Assembly: GCF_000427365.1 (NCBI RefSeq)
Contig: NZ_KE386488.1
Location: 1,273,782 to 1,337,781, forward strand
DNA: 64,000 bases
Direction of reading: 5' to 3'
DNA from: Rikenella microfusus DSM 15922
GTDB lineage: Bacteria > Bacteroidota > Bacteroidia > Bacteroidales > Rikenellaceae
Both the position numbers and the translations under genes were made by a program. Under the pieces are notes generated by a model that saw only the letters and a list, made by a program, of their open reading frames with translations, made no database searches and had not been told where the DNA came from. Positions 8,008 to 18,074 of the stretch are shown in pieces. Position 1 is the stretch's first letter; every line of letters begins with the position of its first letter.

Positions 8008-10095
8008 TCAGAACCCGCCGTGCTCTTTTTTCATCTCATACTCCCGCACCTTCCCTTCCGTATCGCCCGCATAATGCCATTCGATCCGGTCGGTCAGCAC
8101 GTTGCCCGCGCCGTCTTTCGCCGTAGCCGTCACGACATTCTTCCCCCGCCTGAGGCGCACGCTGTCCGCCACGAAATGCACCGCCGTCGTCCCCGGCCTC
8201 AACGCCAGCCGCTTCCCGTTCAGCCGTACCGCCGGTTCGCCGGTATTGCAGTAAACCGTTACCGACGTTATCCCCCGTTCCCGCTCGACCAGCCGCCGCT
8301 GCGTCAGGTACAGCACAGGTTCCTTGCTCCAGTTCGCCTTGTACCAGTAAAAGACATCTTTCTTCAATTTCCGGTCGAACGTCACCAGCCCTTTCATATT
8401 CCGTGCCGGCACGCCGCCCCGGTCCCACATCGGCACCGCGAAATCGAACATGTTCCATAGGTAAGACGCCACGATATACGGCGACCGCGAGATAATGCCC
8501 CAGTGCGCCTCGTGCGTCTTGGTGGCATAGGTTTCGGGATAGAACTGCGACTGGAAATCGATCGTCTCGCCGATCAGCTCCGTCTGGTGCGCCGTGTTCG
8601 CCTCCGCCCCGTACTCCGACAGCATCAGGACTGTCTCCGGATACTTTTTCGAGAGGCCGTCCGCCCACCCCTGCATATCGCCGATACGGCCCTCGTACCA
8701 GCCGAAATAACGATTCATCCCCTGCACATCCGCATTCAGGTTCACCGGATGCTCCATATGGCCGTACCCGTTCACCGCCACCGTATAACGATCCGGGTCG
8801 AGCCGTTTGGCCAGCCGGTGAAGCTCCGCCGTCAGCGCCGCCGTATAGTTGTGCGGCTTGTAGACCTCGTTGTGCAGGCCCCAGATATAGATCGACGGGT
8901 GGTTGAAACTTTGCAGGATGAGTTCCGCGAGCTGCGATTTCGCATTCCCCGCCTCGAAGGTGGTCACCTGATTCACGAACGGGATTTCGGCCCAGACCAG
9001 CAACCCCAGCGAATCGCACCGGGAATAGAAATAGTCCGACTGCTGGTAGTGTGCCAGCCGGACGGTCGTGGCCCCCACCTCCATAATCAATGCCAAGTCC
9101 TCGTCATGCTCCCGGTTCGTCAGGGCGCTGCCCAGCCCCCAGCGGTCCTGATGGCGGCAAACGCCGTACATCGGATATTTCCTGCCGTTCAGGTAACAGC
9201 CGTCTCCCGCCCGCAGCTCCACATGCCTCAGCCCCAGTGGATTGACGATGCTGTCCACCGTCCGCCCATTCCGCTGCACCAGCGTTTCGACGCGATATAA
9301 GTACGGGTCCTCCCGGCCCTGCCACAGGTGCGGATTCGTCAGCCGGAAATCCGAAGCGTATTCCCGCTCTCCCTGCGGCGACAGACGCAGGGGTTTCGTT
9401 TCGGACGCCACCGTATGGCCCTCCCTGTCGTAAATGGTATTGACCAGCGTCAAATCCGCCGGCTGCAAAGTCGCATTGTCGAGCAGAACCCGTACACGGA
9501 CGTCGGCCGCCGTGCCGCTCACATTCCGCTGCGTAATATAGACCCCATGGGAAGCATGGTCGGTCGTCGCTATCGATACACTATCCGTCGCCACGAGCCA
9601 CACCGGACGGTAAATACCCCCGTACACCCCGAACAGGCTGTGATTGACCGGAACGACATCCTTCCGGGCGGCATTGTCGGCCTTTACGACCACCGTATTC
9701 GCCTCGGAACGGTCTTTATGGAGCAACGAGGTAATGTCGAACGCAAAAGCGGAATAACCGCCCTCGTGCCGACCGGCAAACTGTCCGTTCACCGATACTT
9801 CGGCCACCTGGCCCACCCCCTCGAACCGCAGGAAGACGCGCTTGCCCTCGCGCATCGCTTCGGGCAGCGTGAAACTTTTGGTATAAATGCCCTCGCCGGC
9901 ATAGAAATCCCCGGCGCGTACCTGCATGTCTTCGGCATTCCACGTATGAGGAACCGTCACATTTCGCTCCGTGCTGTCTATGGCCCGGCGGAACCGCCAC
10001 CCGTCGTTGAACGGGGTCGCGATGCGCTGGGCGGAGGCGGCGACGGACAAAGCCGCTCCGAACAGCAATGCGTACAAAAAAGTCTGTTTTTTCAT
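8008..10095 (-). CDS. Secreted glycoside hydrolase family 2 protein
   Basis: A 695-residue exported enzyme with signal peptide MKKQTFLYALLFGAALSVAA..SA. Residues about 24-170 form the sugar-binding jelly-roll domain (DGWRFRR, VPHTWNAEDM, GQVAEVSVNGQFAGRHEGGY), followed by an immunoglobulin-like domain and a TIM barrel. Catalytic residues expected for GH2 are present: acid/base E410 in WGLHNE and nucleophile E494 in MLSEYGAEA. HQDRWGLGSAL and TVRLAHYQQSDYFY are further family signatures. The likely activity is a beta-galactosidase or related exo-acting beta-glycosidase in the periplasm; the sugar cannot be told from sequence alone. No SusC/SusD pair is nearby, so it is not part of a classical polysaccharide utilisation locus. 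Confidence 0.9.
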   Translation of the reverse strand: MKKQTFLYALLFGAALSVAASAQRIATPFNDGWRFRRAIDSTERNVTVPHTWNAEDMQVRAGDFYAGEGIYTKSFTLPEAMREGKRVFLRFEGVGQVAEVSVNGQFAGRHEGGYSAFAFDITSLLHKDRSEANTVVVKADNAARKDVVPVNHSLFGVYGGIYRPVWLVATDSVSIATTDHASHGVYITQRNVSGTAADVRVRVLLDNATLQPADLTLVNTIYDREGHTVASETKPLRLSPQGEREYASDFRLTNPHLWQGREDPYLYRVETLVQRNGRTVDSIVNPLGLRHVELRAGDGCYLNGRKYPMYGVCRHQDRWGLGSALTNREHDEDLALIMEVGATTVRLAHYQQSDYFYSRCDSLGLLVWAEIPFVNQVTTFEAGNAKSQLAELILQSFNHPSIYIWGLHNEVYKPHNYTAALTAELHRLAKRLDPDRYTVAVNGYGHMEHPVNLNADVQGMNRYFGWYEGRIGDMQGWADGLSKKYPETVLMLSEYGAEANTAHQTELIGETIDFQSQFYPETYATKTHEAHWGIISRSPYIVASYLWNMFDFAVPMWDRGGVPARNMKGLVTFDRKLKKDVFYWYKANWSKEPVLYLTQRRLVERERGITSVTVYCNTGEPAVRLNGKRLALRPGTTAVHFVADSVRLRRGKNVVTATAKDGAGNVLTDRIEWHYAGDTEGKVREYEMKKEHGGF

Positions 10096-10097
10096 AT

Positions 10098-10162
10098 GGT
10101 AACTATATACGACTTTATCCGAAATCAGGTAACGATCTTCCCAACCGGCCCTGCGGTTTTCG
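10098..10162 (-). repeat. RA repeat, truncated
   Basis: In reverse complement it matches the right part of 51952-52125 (GCAGGGCCGGTTGGGAAGAT, then TTACCTGATTT and AAAGTCGTATATAGTTACC). It sits 3 bases before the GH2 start codon, so it must overlap or displace that gene's promoter. Confidence 0.65.
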
Positions 10163-10182
10163 GCAAAGTCGTACCGGCATGC

Positions 10183-10935
10183 CTATCGGTATTCGATCAG
10201 CTCCAGCACGCCGTCCGCACCGAGCCGCCCGTATACCGGTCTTTCGATCCATTCGCCGAGAATCGCCACGCTGCTTCGGTCGCTGAGGCGGTGCAGGACG
10301 GGGGTATGGGTGTGCCCGCAGACCAGATAGGCGGTTTCGGGATGTTCGGCGATATAGACCCGCGCGAAACGCACGATCGGTTCTTCCTCGCCGCGGAAAC
10401 GGTGGGACACGCCCTCTTTGCGCCCGTGGCGGTTGTGCGAAGACCACCAGTGCCCGAAACGCATCATCACGTTCGGATGCAGGACGGCGGAAAACAGGCG
10501 CCGCAGGAAACGGCTGTGGAAAACCCGCCGCAGCAACGCGTATTTCCAGTCTCCGGTTTTTCCCAGCCCGTCGCCGTGGGCGATGAAAACGGTCCGACCG
10601 TACAGGTCGAACGTCGCCGGGGCGGTATGCACGGTCATGCCGATCTCTTTTTCGAAATAATCGCCCACCCACAGGTCGTGGTTGCCGACGAAAAAGTGTA
10701 CCGGAATCCCGCTGTCGCAGAACTCAGCCAGTTTGCCCAACGTCCGCACGAAACCTTTGGGAGCCACCCGTTCGTACTCGAACCAGAAGTCGAAAATATC
10801 CCCCGCGAGAAACAACCCTTCGCAGTCGGCCCGGATACTGTCGAGCCAGGCCACGAACCGCCTCTCCCGCCCGCGGGGATCGGCCCCGTTGTAGGCGAGT
10901 CCCAAATGTACGTCCGATGCGAAATAATAGGCCAT
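10183..10935 (-). CDS. lpxH: UDP-2,3-diacylglucosamine diphosphatase
   Basis: A 250-residue calcineurin-type metallophosphoesterase that hydrolyses UDP-2,3-diacylglucosamine to lipid X and UMP, the fourth step of lipid A synthesis, at the inner face of the membrane. The full two-metal site is visible: D8 and H10 in ASDVHLG, D46 in AGDIFDF, N85-H86-D87 in GNHDLW, H120 in HGDG, and H208/H210 in GHTHTP. The length and motif spacing match LpxH. The start is 21 bases after the thyA stop on the same strand, so the two genes probably share a transcript. Confidence 0.88.
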   Translation of the reverse strand: MAYYFASDVHLGLAYNGADPRGRERRFVAWLDSIRADCEGLFLAGDIFDFWFEYERVAPKGFVRTLGKLAEFCDSGIPVHFFVGNHDLWVGDYFEKEIGMTVHTAPATFDLYGRTVFIAHGDGLGKTGDWKYALLRRVFHSRFLRRLFSAVLHPNVMMRFGHWWSSHNRHGRKEGVSHRFRGEEEPIVRFARVYIAEHPETAYLVCGHTHTPVLHRLSDRSSVAILGEWIERPVYGRLGADGVLELIEYR

Positions 10936-10956
10936 AGCAGTACCGGAATCGGGTCG

Positions 10957-11754
10957 TTATACGGAAATGGGGGCTTTGATTCCCGGCCACGGGTCGTAAC
11001 CTTCGAGCGTGAAATCTTCGTATTCGAAACCGAATATATCTTTCACCTCCGGATTGATCCGCATGGTCGGCAGCGGGCGAGGGGTTCGGGATAGCTGGGT
11101 TTCCACCTGTTCCAGGTGGTTCAGGTAGATATGGGTATCGCCCAGCGTGTGGATGAATTCGCCCGGCTCCAGCCCGGTCGTCTGCGCCAGCATCATCGTG
11201 AGCAGGGCGTAGGAGGCGATGTTGAACGGCACGCCGAGGAACAGGTCGGCCGAACGCTGGTAGAGCTGGCAGCTCAGCCGGCCGCCAGCCACGTAGAACT
11301 GGAACAGGGCGTGGCACGGCGGCAGGGCCATGTTCGGAATGTCGGCCACGTTCCATGCGCTGACGATATGACGGCGGCTGTCGGGGTTGTTCCGCAAAGA
11401 ATCGACGAGTTGCCGGATCTGGTCGATATGTCCCCCGTCGGGAGTCGGCCAGCTGCGCCACTGGTAACCGTACACGTGTCCCAGGTTGCCCGTTGCCGGG
11501 TCGGCCCATTCGTCCCAGATCGTCACTCCGTTGTCGTTCAGGTACTTGATATTGGTATCGCCCCTCAGGAACCAGAGCAGCTCATAGATGATCGATCGCA
11601 GGTGCAGTTTCTTGGTCGTGAGACAGGGGAACCCTTCGCTCAGGTCGAACCGCATCTGATAGCCGAAAACGCTGACCGTTCCGGTTCCCGTCCGGTCGTT
11701 CTTACGGATGCCGTTGTCGCGGACATGCCGCAGCAAATCCAAATATTGTCGCAT
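10957..11754 (-). CDS. thyA: Thymidylate synthase
   Basis: Converts dUMP to dTMP with methylene-tetrahydrofolate as carbon and hydride donor. The catalytic cysteine is C147 in [13 protein letters not shown]; other signatures are [48 protein letters not shown] and [10 protein letters not shown]. Starting at MRQYLDLL gives 265 residues, one more than E. coli ThyA; the open frame extends 29 codons upstream without resemblance to the family. Bacteroidetes often pair thyA with folA; no dihydrofolate reductase gene is in this window. Co-directional with lpxH. Confidence 0.95.
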   Translation of the reverse strand: MRQYLDLLRHVRDNGIRKNDRTGTGTVSVFGYQMRFDLSEGFPCLTTKKLHLRSIIYELLWFLRGDTNIKYLNDNGVTIWDEWADPATGNLGHVYGYQWRSWPTPDGGHIDQIRQLVDSLRNNPDSRRHIVSAWNVADIPNMALPPCHALFQFYVAGGRLSCQLYQRSADLFLGVPFNIASYALLTMMLAQTTGLEPGEFIHTLGDTHIYLNHLEQVETQLSRTPRPLPTMRINPEVKDIFGFEYEDFTLEGYDPWPGIKAPISV

Positions 11755-11884
11755 AATCGTATCGTTCTTTTTTACATAGAGGCCGCCGCGAAACCATTCG
11801 GGTTTTCCCTGTCGTGCGGTTGTCCGTCGATCGCTTCGCACAGCGGACAGCGTGCGGTCGTGCCGTCGAGCCTTTCACCTTAAT

Positions 11885-14272
11885 TTATTGGAAAAACTCG
11901 TCGCCGCCGCCTTCGCCCGTAGCCCCCGTCACCGCAGCCGGAATCGCCTGCTGCGGATCGCAGTCGTACTTCACCACCCCGATCGGCTCCATGAACTTAT
12001 CGCTCATGCTGATCCCCAACGACTTGTCGGCATACACCTTCGTCATGAAAATGCCGAAGATCGGCAGGGCCACCCGCGAACCGTCCGCCCCGCTTTGCAA
12101 GTGCGTGGCGGGATCTTCGCCGCCGACCCACGTACCGGCCACCACCTGAGGCGTCACCCCCATGAACCACGCGTCGGCATTGTTGTTCGTCGTCCCCGTC
12201 TTGCCGCCGATGTCGCCGCTCAGGTTGAACTGGTAACGGAGCCGCCCGGCCGTTCCCGCCGTCACCACCCGTTTGAGCATATCCAGCATGGTGTAGGCCG
12301 TCTGCTCGCCGATCGCATCGTAGGTTTGCGGCGAGAACGAAGCCAGCACGTTGCCCTGTTTGTCTTCTATACGCGTTACGAAAAACGGCTCGGTATGCAC
12401 CCCCCGATTCGCGAAAGTGCTGAACGCCCCGGCCATCTCGAATACCGACACCTGCGGCGTGCCGAGGCAGAGGGCGTACACCGGGTCGATATAGCTGCCG
12501 ATGCCGATCTTGTGGATCATGTCGGCCACGGCCTGCGGCTGGGACTGTTTCATGATCCAGGCCGAATAATTGTTACGGCTGTTGGCCAGGCCCCAATAGA
12601 GCGGGTGCAGTTCGCCCTCCTGGGGCACATTCCCCGCCTCTTTGGGCGACCACGGCCCCTGGGCCGTCTCGATGGTCACCGGCGAGTTGGGCACCAGCGT
12701 ACAGGGATTGTAACCCAGCATGTCGAACGCGAACGTATAGATGAAAGGTTTGATCGTGGAACCGACCTGCCGTTTCGCCTGCCGCACCATGTCGTACTTG
12801 AAGTGGCGGAAATCGGTACCGCCCACATAGGCCGTCACGTAACCCGTCGAGGGGTCCATCGACATGAAACCCGCCCGGAGAAACGACTTCATGTGCAGGA
12901 TCGAGTCGCGCGGCGAGAGCACCGTATCCCGCTCGCCGGCATACGTGAAGACGGTCATGGGCACCGGTTTTTCGAACTCGGCCAGGATACGCGCTTCGCC
13001 AACTCCGGCCCGTTTCATCGCGATTCCGCGGTCGCTTTGCAGGATCGCCCGGCGTACGATTTTCTCCTGTTCGGCCTTGTCGATCCGGTAAAAGATGGTT
13101 TTGGTGTTTTTACGCTGCCGGTCGAACTGGGGCTGCACGGTCTTGGTCATATGTTCCCGGACGGCCTCTTCGGCATACTGTTGCATCCGGGAGTTGATGG
13201 TGGTATAGATTTTCAGCCCGTCCTTATAGAGGTTATAGGGCGTGCCGTCGGCTTTGGTGTTTTTGTTGCACCAGCCGTAGAGCGGATCGCCCTGCCAACG
13301 CTTCATCTCCTGTTCGTAGTCCCAGTCGGTGGCGAACTGCCGGCGCTGCGGCTCCTCCGCGGTCATATACTGGCGCAGCATTTCACGGAAATAGGTGGCC
13401 GTCCCTTCGTTGTGCGACACGGGGTGGTAGTCGAGTTCGATCGGTTTGGCCGTCAGTTCTTTCACCTCGGCTTTGGAGAGAAAACCGGCGCTGCCCATAC
13501 GCTCGATCACGGTGTTGCGTCGCCGCAGGGCGCGTTCGGGGTTCCGCCGCGGGCTGTAGCGGGTCGGGGCGTTCACCACGCCTACCAGCATGGCAGCCTC
13601 TTCGGGTGCCAGCTCGGCGGGGGTTTTGTTGAAAAAGGTGGCGGCGGCAGACTTGATGCCGTAAGCGTTGGAACCGTACTCGACAGTATTGAGGTACATC
13701 GCCACGATCTCTTCTTTGGTATAGTTGTGTTCGAGCATCACGGCGGTGATCCACTCCTTGAGTTTGGCGATCACGAGTTTGCCGGCCTTGACGATACCGG
13801 AGCTGTTGGTGGTGTCGCGCGGATAGAGGTTTTTGGCGAGCTGCTGGCTGATGGTGGAGCCGCCGCCCTGGCCGCGGTCGCCGAGCAGGACGGTCTTGAT
13901 GCCGACGCGGGCGAGCCCCTGGAAGTCGATGCCGGAATGGCTGTAAAAACGGGCGTCTTCGGTGGCGACCAGCGCGGCCACGAGGTTGGGCGACAGATCG
14001 CCGTAATCGACGTACGATCGGTTTTCGATAAAGAAGTTGCCGATATTCTTTCCGTCGGCGGAGATCACTTCGGTGGCGAGGTTGCTGCGGGGATTTTCGA
14101 GTTCTTCGAAAGTGGGCAGCTTGCCGAACGCGCCGAAACCGATCAACAGCAACAGGCTGCCGAGAACGACGGGAGGGACGGCAAGGACGCACCAGAAAAC
14201 GATGGTGATCCGCCGGTGATGGGCCGGGTCCCGAAAGTAGTTCCGTATTTTTGCGAAGGTCTTGCTGGCCAT
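11885..14272 (-). CDS. Class A penicillin-binding protein (PBP1A type)
   Basis: A 795-residue bifunctional peptidoglycan synthase, anchored by one N-terminal membrane helix (about residues 22-48). The glycosyltransferase domain has E105 in VATEDARFYSHSGID and GGSTISQQLAKNLY. The transpeptidase domain has the three penicillin-binding motifs: S505-xx-K508 in GSTIKPF, SRN at 565-567 and KTG at 691-693. The acidic/Gly-rich tail is short. A -7 box, TACCTTTG (14295-14302 on the minus strand), lies close to the start. The upstream -33 region would fall at the edge of the RF element at 14311-14680, so the insertion may have changed expression. Confidence 0.93.
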   Translation of the reverse strand: MASKTFAKIRNYFRDPAHHRRITIVFWCVLAVPPVVLGSLLLLIGFGAFGKLPTFEELENPRSNLATEVISADGKNIGNFFIENRSYVDYGDLSPNLVAALVATEDARFYSHSGIDFQGLARVGIKTVLLGDRGQGGGSTISQQLAKNLYPRDTTNSSGIVKAGKLVIAKLKEWITAVMLEHNYTKEEIVAMYLNTVEYGSNAYGIKSAAATFFNKTPAELAPEEAAMLVGVVNAPTRYSPRRNPERALRRRNTVIERMGSAGFLSKAEVKELTAKPIELDYHPVSHNEGTATYFREMLRQYMTAEEPQRRQFATDWDYEQEMKRWQGDPLYGWCNKNTKADGTPYNLYKDGLKIYTTINSRMQQYAEEAVREHMTKTVQPQFDRQRKNTKTIFYRIDKAEQEKIVRRAILQSDRGIAMKRAGVGEARILAEFEKPVPMTVFTYAGERDTVLSPRDSILHMKSFLRAGFMSMDPSTGYVTAYVGGTDFRHFKYDMVRQAKRQVGSTIKPFIYTFAFDMLGYNPCTLVPNSPVTIETAQGPWSPKEAGNVPQEGELHPLYWGLANSRNNYSAWIMKQSQPQAVADMIHKIGIGSYIDPVYALCLGTPQVSVFEMAGAFSTFANRGVHTEPFFVTRIEDKQGNVLASFSPQTYDAIGEQTAYTMLDMLKRVVTAGTAGRLRYQFNLSGDIGGKTGTTNNNADAWFMGVTPQVVAGTWVGGEDPATHLQSGADGSRVALPIFGIFMTKVYADKSLGISMSDKFMEPIGVVKYDCDPQQAIPAAVTGATGEGGGDEFFQ

Positions 14273-14310
14273 GCGTTTACGTTTTTTACTCCTGCAAAGG
14301 TACGACTTTT

Positions 14311-14680
14311 TAATCGTCCGTTTGTCCTGTATCCTTTTCTTTGGGATAGAGGCAACCGTATCTTGGAAAAGTTATCCGAAAGACTTTTCGAGCAGCCTGC
14401 CGGGGAACACAGTCTGCCGAACGCCTTAAGTTTGGCGCAACGGTCGGGACCGGAGCCGGCGGAGACGCAAATGAGCGTCGCGCATATTAACTGTGCCGCG
14501 CGTGTTTTCCTCTTCGCCGTTCGGTAGTGCAAGTATGACTTGCACTGCCCTTGCTGACAGCGTCGGTTGCGGCCCTCCGTCCGGGGTGGCTCCGGTCCGG
14601 CCGCTGACGCGGAGACCGGAGTTAAAAAGCCGCCGTTCTCTCCAGCCCAAAGAAAAGGATACAGGACAAACGGACGATTA
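14311..14680. repeat. RF-related element, copy 3, 35-bp perfect TIRs
   Basis: A 370-bp non-coding unit bounded by perfect 35-base inverted repeats (14311-14345 and 14646-14680; outer part TAATCGTCCGTTTGTCC). The left interior (GAGGCAACCGT ... ACTTTTCGAGCAGC) matches the left arm of RF copy 1. Inside, 14545-14620 resembles repeat family RC (GGGGTGGCTCCGG). The right terminus overlaps the stop codon of the ubiD-family gene, and the left terminus ends 38 bases before the PBP start. No transposase is encoded, so it would be a non-autonomous (MITE-like) element. Confidence 0.82.
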
Positions 14681-16402
14681 CAGTTCGGCAGTATGCGAAC
14701 GTACCAGCGGGAGATAACGGCGCGACGGCGACGGCAGCGGCTCCCCCTCGAACCCATATTCCCTCCAGCGGGCATCCACCCGCTCGATCGCCTCCCGCGA
14801 CATCGTCACCACATTCGGCCAGCCGCGTTCCACCGCCGAAGGTTTGAACCGCGCATCCAGCCTCAACACTCCCTCCGCCGTTATCGATACATCCCGCACC
14901 GGATCCGTGTTCCCCGCCGCCAGCCAAAGCAAATCGTCGAACGGAAGTCCCGCCTCCCGGACGAAATCGTCCCAGACCGCCTCCACCGGCATCATTTCCC
15001 GGTAAGGCCGCTCGCCTCCTTCCTCTGCCGTTTTGCGCGTCAGGTCGAGACACAGCTTACCTCCGAAGCCTGTCTGCGGCGCCGAATGATCCAGCACATC
15101 CAGCACACCCCGCGAAAACAGCGCATCCCGTGCCGGATCGAACCGGTGCAAACGTTCCCGAACTACCGCCGCATACCCGCTGCCAGATACCCCGCACGCA
15201 TCCTCCGCCGACAGCACGATCAGAAACTTGTTGAAACTCATCTGCCCCGCGCCCCACAACGCATTGGCCACCTTCAGCGCCTGCCCCGCGTAGCTCTTTT
15301 CGATCACGCACACTGCGATGTTGTGCGCCACTCCCGCCGGCGGCATCCACAGATCGACCACCTCCGGAGCGACCGCCAGACGGATCGGCGCGAGAAAGAT
15401 ACGCTCCGTCGCCAGCTGGATATACGCATCCTCCATCGGAGGAATGCCCACCAGCGTCGCCGGCCACACCGCATCGCGCCGGTGGGTGATGCAAGTCACG
15501 TGGAACCTCGGATAGAGGTCTTTCAAAGAGTAAAAACCCGTATGGTCGCCGAAATCGCCCTCCACCGCTTTCGGTTCCGCCGGATCGACATACCCCTCGA
15601 TCACGAAATCGCAATCGCCCGGCACCCGCAGGTCGCAGGTCAGACACTTCACCAGCTCCACCGGCCGGCGCCGCAGGAAACCGGCCAGCATATACTCGTC
15701 GATGCCGTCCGGCAGCGGCGCCGTCGCGCAATAAGTATAGACCGGATCGCCGCCCAGACAAACCGCCACCGGCATCCGCTCGCCCCGTTTCTCATACTGC
15801 CGGTAATGCCGTTCTCCCGTCTTGTGCCGGTGCCAGTGCATGCCCGTCGTCCGGGAGTCGAAAACCTGCATCCGGTACATCCCCACGTTCCGTACCCCCG
15901 TTTCGGGATCGACCGTGTGCACCAGCGGCAGGGTCACGAACCGTCCCCCGTCGTGCGGCCAGCATTTCAGCACCGGGAGTTCCGACAAATCGGCCTCATC
16001 GCCTTTGCGGACCACCTGCTGGCACTCTCCCCGCCGCGAGACGCTGCGCGGCATCCAGGCCGACACCTCTTTCAGGAGCGGCAACATCTTCAGTTTGTCC
16101 ATCCATCCCGCTTTGGGGCGCATGGCGTCCGCCAGCAGGGCCTCGATCCGTTCGCCGACCTCCGAGAGCCGCTCCACGCCGAGCGCCATGCAGATACGCC
16201 GCTCGGACCCCATCATATTGGTCAGCACCGGGAATCCCGTCCCCGTGTTTTCGAACAGCAACGCTTTGCCGCCGCCGGGCTGCTTGGCCTGCCGGTCGGT
16301 CAGCTCCGCGATCTCCAGCACCGGATCGACCGGCACGGAAATCCGTACGAGTTCGCCCGCCTTTTCCAGCGCAGCGACATATTCGGCTAAATTTCTATAC
16401 AT
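14678..16402 (-). CDS. UbiD-family decarboxylase (possibly menaquinone biosynthesis)
   Basis: A 574-residue prenylated-FMN-dependent decarboxylase of the UbiD family. Typical stretches are [23 protein letters not shown], the metal/cofactor region, HWHRHKTG, and [39 protein letters not shown], which contains the conserved E-x-x-x-x-H/FGEHxG-like segment. Bacteroidetes homologues are commonly annotated as menaquinone biosynthesis decarboxylases; I infer this role from family habit. UbiX, the flavin prenyltransferase it needs, is not in the window. Its TAA stop lies at the terminus of the RF copy 3 element, so the native 3' end may have been altered by the insertion. Divergent from cysS. Confidence 0.85.
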   Translation of the reverse strand: MYRNLAEYVAALEKAGELVRISVPVDPVLEIAELTDRQAKQPGGGKALLFENTGTGFPVLTNMMGSERRICMALGVERLSEVGERIEALLADAMRPKAGWMDKLKMLPLLKEVSAWMPRSVSRRGECQQVVRKGDEADLSELPVLKCWPHDGGRFVTLPLVHTVDPETGVRNVGMYRMQVFDSRTTGMHWHRHKTGERHYRQYEKRGERMPVAVCLGGDPVYTYCATAPLPDGIDEYMLAGFLRRRPVELVKCLTCDLRVPGDCDFVIEGYVDPAEPKAVEGDFGDHTGFYSLKDLYPRFHVTCITHRRDAVWPATLVGIPPMEDAYIQLATERIFLAPIRLAVAPEVVDLWMPPAGVAHNIAVCVIEKSYAGQALKVANALWGAGQMSFNKFLIVLSAEDACGVSGSGYAAVVRERLHRFDPARDALFSRGVLDVLDHSAPQTGFGGKLCLDLTRKTAEEGGERPYREMMPVEAVWDDFVREAGLPFDDLLWLAAGNTDPVRDVSITAEGVLRLDARFKPSAVERGWPNVVTMSREAIERVDARWREYGFEGEPLPSPSRRYLPLVRSHTAEL

Positions 16403-16468
16403 TCCGGATACATTAATGGCTCAAAATTAATAATTTTGCAAAATGCACTTCCTCAAAAGAGCAAGAAT

Positions 16469-17965
16469 ATGGCCAAACCGATCTACCTGTACAACACGCT
16501 GACCCGCCGAAAAGAGACATTCGAACCGCTGCACGCCCCCGCCGTGGGGATGTATGTCTGCGGCCCGACGGTTTACGGCGACCCCCATCTGGGACACGTA
16601 CGGCCGGCGGTAACGTTCGACCTGCTCTTCCGACTGCTGCGGTACGAAGGGTACAAGGTGCGCTACGTGCGGAACATCACCGACGTGGGACACCTCGAAA
16701 ACGACGCGGACAGCGGCGAGGACAAAATCGCCAAAAAAGCGCGGCTGGAACAGCTGGAACCGATGGAAATCGCCCAGCACTACACCAACCGTTACCACGA
16801 GTTCATGGACCGCCTGGGAGTGCTGCGGCCGTCGATCGAGCCGCACGCTTCGGGACATATCATCGAGCAGATCGAAATGACCAAGGCTATTCTGGATGCA
16901 GGCTACGCCTACGTGAGCAACGGTTCGGTCTATTTCGACGTGCGGAAATACGTCGCCGACGGGCATAATTACGGCATCCTGTCGGGCCGCAATCTGGACG
17001 AGATGCAGTCGGGCGGCCGCTCGGACGACTACGAGGGCGAGAAACGGTTCCCGGCGGACTTTGCGCTGTGGAAGAAGGCCTCGCCGGAGCACATCATGCG
17101 CTGGCCGTCGCCCTGGAGCGACGGTTTCCCCGGCTGGCATCTGGAGTGTTCGGCCATGAGCGCGAAGTACCTCGGCGAAACGTTCGACATACACGGCGGG
17201 GGAATGGACCTGATGTTCCCGCACCACGAATGCGAGATCGCGCAGTCCACGGCCGCGCAGGGACATGCCTCGGCGCGGTACTGGGTGCACAACAACATGG
17301 TGACGATCGGAGGCCAGAAGATGGGCAAGTCGCTCGGCAACTTCATCACGCTGGAACAGTTTTTCACGGGCGGCCACCCGTTGCTGACGCAGCCTTACGC
17401 GCCGATGGTGATCCGATTCTTTATCCTGCAGGCGCATTACCGTTCGACGCTCGATTTCAGCGACGAGGCGCTGCTTGCGGCGGAAAAGGGGCTGGAGAGG
17501 CTCACGCGGGCGTGGAATCTGCTGCTGTCGGGCCGGCTCAAGGCGGCGCCCTCGTCCACGATCCCTTCGCCGGCGACGCTGCTGGACGAATGCGAGGAGG
17601 CTCTGTGCGACGACCTGAACAGCCCGGTGGCGATCGCGAAGCTGTTCGACTGGGTGCGCCACGTGAACGCGTTGAACGACGGTACGCTGTCGGCGACGGC
17701 CGAGGAGATCGATACGCTGAAAACGGCTTTCGATACGGTGCTGGGGACGCTGCTGGGCCTCTCGGCGGCGCCGGACGCGGCGGTCGTCCCGGCCGCTTCG
17801 GAGAACGAAAGGCTGGGCGGGGTGATCGACATGGTGCTGGAGGTCCGCCAACAGGCGAAAGCGGCCAGGGACTGGGCGACGTCGGACTTGATCCGGGACC
17901 GGCTGGCAGCGCTGGGCATCAGAGTCAAAGACCGCAAGGACGGCGCGGACTGGGAGCTGGAATAA
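16469..17965 (+). CDS. cysS: Cysteinyl-tRNA synthetase
   Basis: Class I aminoacyl-tRNA synthetase, 498 residues from the ATG at 16469. Zinc and catalytic motifs: [19 protein letters not shown] (HIGH-type motif), [25 protein letters not shown], and KMGKSLGN as the KMSKS-type loop. A -7 box, TAATTTTG, lies at 16431-16438, which makes the upstream in-frame ATG at 16436 too close to the promoter; the start at 16469 also matches the family N-terminus. The upstream neighbour is the divergent UbiD-family gene. Confidence 0.96.
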   Translation: MAKPIYLYNTLTRRKETFEPLHAPAVGMYVCGPTVYGDPHLGHVRPAVTFDLLFRLLRYEGYKVRYVRNITDVGHLENDADSGEDKIAKKARLEQLEPMEIAQHYTNRYHEFMDRLGVLRPSIEPHASGHIIEQIEMTKAILDAGYAYVSNGSVYFDVRKYVADGHNYGILSGRNLDEMQSGGRSDDYEGEKRFPADFALWKKASPEHIMRWPSPWSDGFPGWHLECSAMSAKYLGETFDIHGGGMDLMFPHHECEIAQSTAAQGHASARYWVHNNMVTIGGQKMGKSLGNFITLEQFFTGGHPLLTQPYAPMVIRFFILQAHYRSTLDFSDEALLAAEKGLERLTRAWNLLLSGRLKAAPSSTIPSPATLLDECEEALCDDLNSPVAIAKLFDWVRHVNALNDGTLSATAEEIDTLKTAFDTVLGTLLGLSAAPDAAVVPAASENERLGGVIDMVLEVRQQAKAARDWATSDLIRDRLAALGIRVKDRKDGADWELE

Positions 17966-18074
17966 TCGGCTTTAACCGACAACAGCCCGATTTATTATCA
18001 ACGGGACCGATCGTTTCCGCATCGGCGGACAGGCCGGAGCCGAATAACCGAATGAATTAAACACACACCAAACC

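Noticed and set aside
11852..14527. 891-codon plus-strand frame opposite the PBP
   Set aside because: The minus strand carries all penicillin-binding motifs; the plus frame is a codon-bias shadow running into a repeat.
14567..16390. 607-codon plus-strand frame opposite the UbiD-family gene
   Set aside because: His/Arg/Pro-rich translation without any domain; shadow.
17299..17345. KMGKS instead of KMSKS in CysRS as a defect
   Set aside because: The loop is otherwise intact, and glycine at this place is, as far as I know, tolerated in related synthetases.
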